DNA from: JBFWNZ01 sp050250795
GTDB lineage: Bacteria > Pseudomonadota > Alphaproteobacteria > UBA8366
Direction: 5' to 3'
DNA: 9,910 nt
Assembly: GCA_050250795.1 (NCBI GenBank)
Contig: JBFWNZ010000129.1
Coordinates: 1 to 9,910 of the forward strand
Below the pieces are notes generated by a model that was not told where the DNA came from, searched no databases, and saw only the letters and a list, made by a program, of their open reading frames with translations. The position numbers and the translations under genes were made by a program. Positions 7,265 to 9,910 of this stretch are shown here, piece by piece. How positions within the stretch are numbered: position 1 is the first letter of the stretch; each line of letters opens with the position of its first letter.

Positions 7265-9910
7265 ATGGAACGGTCGATCTTCCAATACATCCTGCGGTAC
7301 AGCACGCCGCAGCAGCTGGCTCTCGGCGCGGCGGTCCTGGTCTCCTATCCGTTCCTGTACCTGTCGCTGGACCTGCCGAAGATCATCGTCAACCAGGCGA
7401 TCAACGGCGGCCCGCAGGGCCCCTACAAGCTGCCGCTGTTCGGCACCTCCTTCAAGCTCGACGTGGCCCAGCTTCAGTACCTGTTCCTGCTCTGCGGCAT
7501 CTATCTGCTGCTGGTGCTGATCAACGGCGCGTTCAAATACTACATCAACGTCTACAAGGGGCAGCTGGGCGAGCGCCTGCTGCGCCGGCTGCGCTATCAG
7601 CTGTTCGAGGCGATCCTGCGCTTTCCGCTGCCGCGGTTCCGCAAGGTCAGCCAGGGCGAGCTGATCCCGATGATCACTGCCGAGGTCGAGCCGCTGGGCG
7701 GCTTCATCGGCACCGCCTTCGTCGATCCGCTGTTCTTCGGCGGCCAGCTGCTGATCATCCTCGCCTTCATCATGGTCCAGGACCCGTTCCTGGGCGCTGC
7801 CGCGATCGCGATGTACCCCTTCCAGATGTACGTCATTCCCAAGCTGCAGCGGAAGGTGAACCAACTGGGCAAGACGCGGGTGCGCGAGGTGCGCCGGCTG
7901 TCCGACCAGATCGGCGAGTCGGTCGCGGGTGTGGTCGAGGTGCGGGCGCATGACACGGTGCGCTACGAGCTGGCGCGCTTCGCCGACCGGCTGGGGCGCA
8001 TCTACTTCATCCGCTTCGAGATCTACCGGCGCAAGTTCTTCATCAAGTTCCTGAACAACTTCATCGACAAGCTGACGCCCTTCTTCTTCTTCGCCATCGG
8101 CGGCTACCTCGTCATCCACGGCGATCTCAGCTTCGGTGCCCTGCTTGCGGTGCTCGCCGCCTACAAGGACCTCGCCGCGCCGTGGAAGGAGCTGCTGGCT
8201 TGGTACCAGCAGAAGGAGGATATCCGGATCAAATACGAGCAGGTCGTGGAGCAGTTCGAGCCGCCGGCGATGCTGCCGGAAGCGATGCTGCATGGCGAGC
8301 CGGAGGCGTCCGCGCCCCAGGGCGAACTGACGGTGCAGAATGTGGCGCTGCACGACGAGGACGGCGCGGCGCTGCTCGACAACGTGACCCTGCATCTGCC
8401 GCTCGACCGTCATCTGGCGGTGATCGGCGACGATGCCAGCGGCAAGAGCGAGCTGGCGATGGTGATCGCGCGGCTGCTGCTGCCGAGCCGGGGGCGCGTC
8501 CTTCTGGGCGGGGCCGATCTGGCGGAGGCACCCCTGGCGGTGACCGGCCGGCGGATCGGCTATGTCGCGGCCGGCGCCTATCTGATGAATGCCAGCATCG
8601 GCGACAACCTCGTCTATGGGCTGAAGCACAAGCCCGTCCGCGAGATCGTCTATGAAGGCGAGGCGCTGGCGGACTGGCGCCGGCGCCAGGACGAAGCGAT
8701 GCGGGCCGGAAACCTGCCATTCGATATCGCCGCCGACTGGATCGATCTGGAGGCTGCGGGCGTCTCCGACGCGCCGGCCCTGGACGCACGCCTAGTCGAG
8801 GTCCTGCGGCTGGTCGAGCTGGATGGCGACGTCTATCAGCTGGGCCTGCGCGGAACGGTCGATCCGACCCGCCATCCCGAGGTCGCCTCGCGCGTTCTGG
8901 AGGCCCGCTTCGCCTTGCACCGGCGGCTTCAGGACAAGGCCCTGCGGCCGCTGGTGGAGACCTTCGACCGCCATCGCTTCAACAACAATGCGACGGTCGC
9001 CGAGAATCTGCTATTTGGCGCGCCGGTGGACGAGCGTTTCGATGTCGAGAATCTGGCCGAGCACCCCTATGTGCAGGGCGTCCTCGACCGGATCGGTCTG
9101 ACCGAGGATTTCGTCCGCATGGGCCGGCAGGTGGCGGAGACCATGGTCGAACTGTTCGCCGACCTGCCGCCGGAGCACGAGTTCTTCCAGCAATACAGTT
9201 TCATCTCGGCCGAGGCATTGCCGGAGTATCAGGTGATCGCCGAGCGGGCGCGGCGCGATCCCGCCGGCATTGCGCCGGCGGACCGCCAGAGGCTGCTGGC
9301 GCTGCCCTTCAAGCTGATCCCCGCGCGCCACCGTCTCGGCCTGATCGACACGGCGATGGAAGGTCGCATCCTAGAGGCGCGCGCCGCCTTTGCCGCCGAA
9401 CTCCCGGCCGACCTGCAAGGCGCCATCGCCTTCTTCGACGAGCGTGCCTACAACCCCGCGGCGTCGCTGCAGGACAATATCCTGTTCGGCAAGCTGGCCC
9501 ATGGGCATGCGCATGCGGCAACCAAGATCGGGTCCGTAATCCAAGAGCTTGTTAACACGCTCGGAATTCGAGATACGATCATCCGCATTGGCTTGAATGC
9601 GCCTGCCGGGATCGGTGGGGGCCGTCTATCGACGGTGCAGCGGCAGAAAGTGGCGCTTGCCCGATGCATCCTGAAGCGGCCAGAGGCGATGATCGTCAAC
9701 GCCGCGACCGACGCGCTGGATGCGGCGACGCAGAACCGGGTGATCGAACGCGTGCTGGCCGAGCGCGAGGGCCGTACGACGGTCTGGGTGCTGAACCGTC
9801 CCGAAGCGGCAAGCCTGTTCGACGAGACGCTGGTCATGAAGAATGGACAGGTGGCCGAACAGGGGCCCTATGACCGGCTGCGGGCTCAGTCCGGCGCGCT
9901 CGCGGCGATG
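7190..9910 (+). CDS. ABC-exporter-like protein with degenerate, insertion-expanded nucleotide-binding domain (partial, runs off right edge)
   Basis: Membrane domain fused to one nucleotide-binding domain (NBD); open to the edge. Residues are numbered from the Met at 7265 (add 25 for the in-frame ATG at 7190). A type-I exporter membrane domain spans about 17-300, with helices near 17-34, 71-90, 150-172, 176-193, 271-285 and 287-300. The NBD has Walker A GDDASGKS at 388-395 (general GxxxxGKS kept, glycine 3 now A391). The Q-loop glutamine is A436, the signature is LSTVQ at 788-792, Walker B ends V811-N812-A813 in place of DE, and the H-loop position holds N844-R845. Walker A to signature is 400 residues against roughly 100 normally. 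The start is uncertain: neither ATG has a good ribosome binding site; G/C third positions from about 7214 favour 7190. I recall similar long alphaproteobacterial proteins annotated only as ABC transporters. Substrate unknown; ATP hydrolysis at this site is unlikely. Confidence 0.88.
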   Translation, partial: MPPPSASVSALSPKENGPPPATVTHMERSIFQYILRYSTPQQLALGAAVLVSYPFLYLSLDLPKIIVNQAINGGPQGPYKLPLFGTSFKLDVAQLQYLFLLCGIYLLLVLINGAFKYYINVYKGQLGERLLRRLRYQLFEAILRFPLPRFRKVSQGELIPMITAEVEPLGGFIGTAFVDPLFFGGQLLIILAFIMVQDPFLGAAAIAMYPFQMYVIPKLQRKVNQLGKTRVREVRRLSDQIGESVAGVVEVRAHDTVRYELARFADRLGRIYFIRFEIYRRKFFIKFLNNFIDKLTPFFFFAIGGYLVIHGDLSFGALLAVLAAYKDLAAPWKELLAWYQQKEDIRIKYEQVVEQFEPPAMLPEAMLHGEPEASAPQGELTVQNVALHDEDGAALLDNVTLHLPLDRHLAVIGDDASGKSELAMVIARLLLPSRGRVLLGGADLAEAPLAVTGRRIGYVAAGAYLMNASIGDNLVYGLKHKPVREIVYEGEALADWRRRQDEAMRAGNLPFDIAADWIDLEAAGVSDAPALDARLVEVLRLVELDGDVYQLGLRGTVDPTRHPEVASRVLEARFALHRRLQDKALRPLVETFDRHRFNNNATVAENLLFGAPVDERFDVENLAEHPYVQGVLDRIGLTEDFVRMGRQVAETMVELFADLPPEHEFFQQYSFISAEALPEYQVIAERARRDPAGIAPADRQRLLALPFKLIPARHRLGLIDTAMEGRILEARAAFAAELPADLQGAIAFFDERAYNPAASLQDNILFGKLAHGHAHAATKIGSVIQELVNTLGIRDTIIRIGLNAPAGIGGGRLSTVQRQKVALARCILKRPEAMIVNAATDALDAATQNRVIERVLAEREGRTTVWVLNRPEAASLFDETLVMKNGQVAEQGPYDRLRAQSGALAAM
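8555..9592 (+). repeat. Threefold protein-level repeat of the NBD Q-loop/helical-subdomain module
   Basis: Three divergent copies within the ABC gene (residues numbered from the Met at 7265). Copy 1, 431-527: NASIGDNLVYG at 442-452 and, after an insertion, LVEVLRLVELDGDVYQLG at 510-527. Copy 2, 543-620: NATVAENLLFG at 575-585 and VQGVLDRIGLTEDFVRMG at 603-620. Copy 3, 701-776: AASLQDNILFG at 732-742 and IQELVNTLGIRDTIIRIG at 759-776. Copies 2 and 3 also share a preceding helix, RVLEAR (543-548) and RILEAR (701-706), and an FD-x(3)-[FY]N turn (567-573, 724-730). Over about 42 aligned residues copies 2 and 3 have roughly 15 identities by eye. The repeat shows in protein, not in DNA, so the duplication is old. 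Confidence 0.7.

Noticed and set aside
5810..8629. A 939-codon minus-strand open frame covering the exporter-like gene's antisense
   Set aside because: Only the part from 7141 down is a real glycosyltransferase. Upstream of it the translation is low-complexity and is the mirror of the well-supported plus-strand ABC gene; long antisense frames are expected at this GC content.
9505..9516. Perfect 12-bp palindrome GCATGCGCATGC as a possible protein-binding site
   Set aside because: It lies inside coding sequence where it simply encodes the Gly/His-Ala-His stretch; no other copy was noticed in the window.

Overview
This 9.9 kb window is GC-rich (long stretches near 65-70% G+C, strong G/C third-position bias) and gene-dense, with genes joined by ATGA/TGATG stop-start overlaps. 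This, together with the protein families seen, suggests a chromosomal segment of an alphaproteobacterium, perhaps Rhodospirillales-like. That placement is inference; the window holds no rRNA or other taxonomic marker. I see no insertion sequence, tRNA, CRISPR array or phage gene.

Layout. Seven genes run leftward on the minus strand from 7141 to the left edge. In transcription order they are: a WcaL-like GT4 glycosyltransferase (7141-5810), a second GT4 glycosyltransferase (5837-4695, 28-bp overlap), a histidine phosphatase (4698-4099, 4-bp overlap), a 47-bp gap with a good promoter candidate, a divergent polysaccharide deacetylase (4051-3281), a small two-helix membrane protein with a PH-like tail (3284-2781, 4-bp overlap), a fused two-domain oligopeptide/dipeptide-type ABC ATPase (2781-895, 1-bp overlap), and the matching family-5 solute-binding protein (898 to beyond the left edge, 4-bp overlap). 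The transporter permeases are not in the window and are probably further left. The set therefore pairs a glycan-building block (two glycosyltransferases, a phosphatase) with a block of deacetylase, membrane protein and peptide-type importer. The second block may be transcribed separately from a promoter whose start point falls on or next to the deacetylase ATG.

The plus strand from about 7190 (or 7265) to the right edge holds one long ABC-exporter-like gene, divergent from the glycosyltransferases and still open at the edge. It is the most unusual item. Its type-I exporter membrane domain is followed by a nucleotide-binding domain in which about 290 extra residues separate Walker A from the signature. 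The extra length is explained by a module (a Q-loop-distal [DE]N[LI][LV][FY]G motif plus a helical-subdomain-like segment) present three times. The Walker B aspartate and catalytic glutamate, the signature glycines, the Q-loop glutamine and the H-loop histidine are all replaced, so it looks like a pseudo-ATPase or a half of an asymmetric transporter.
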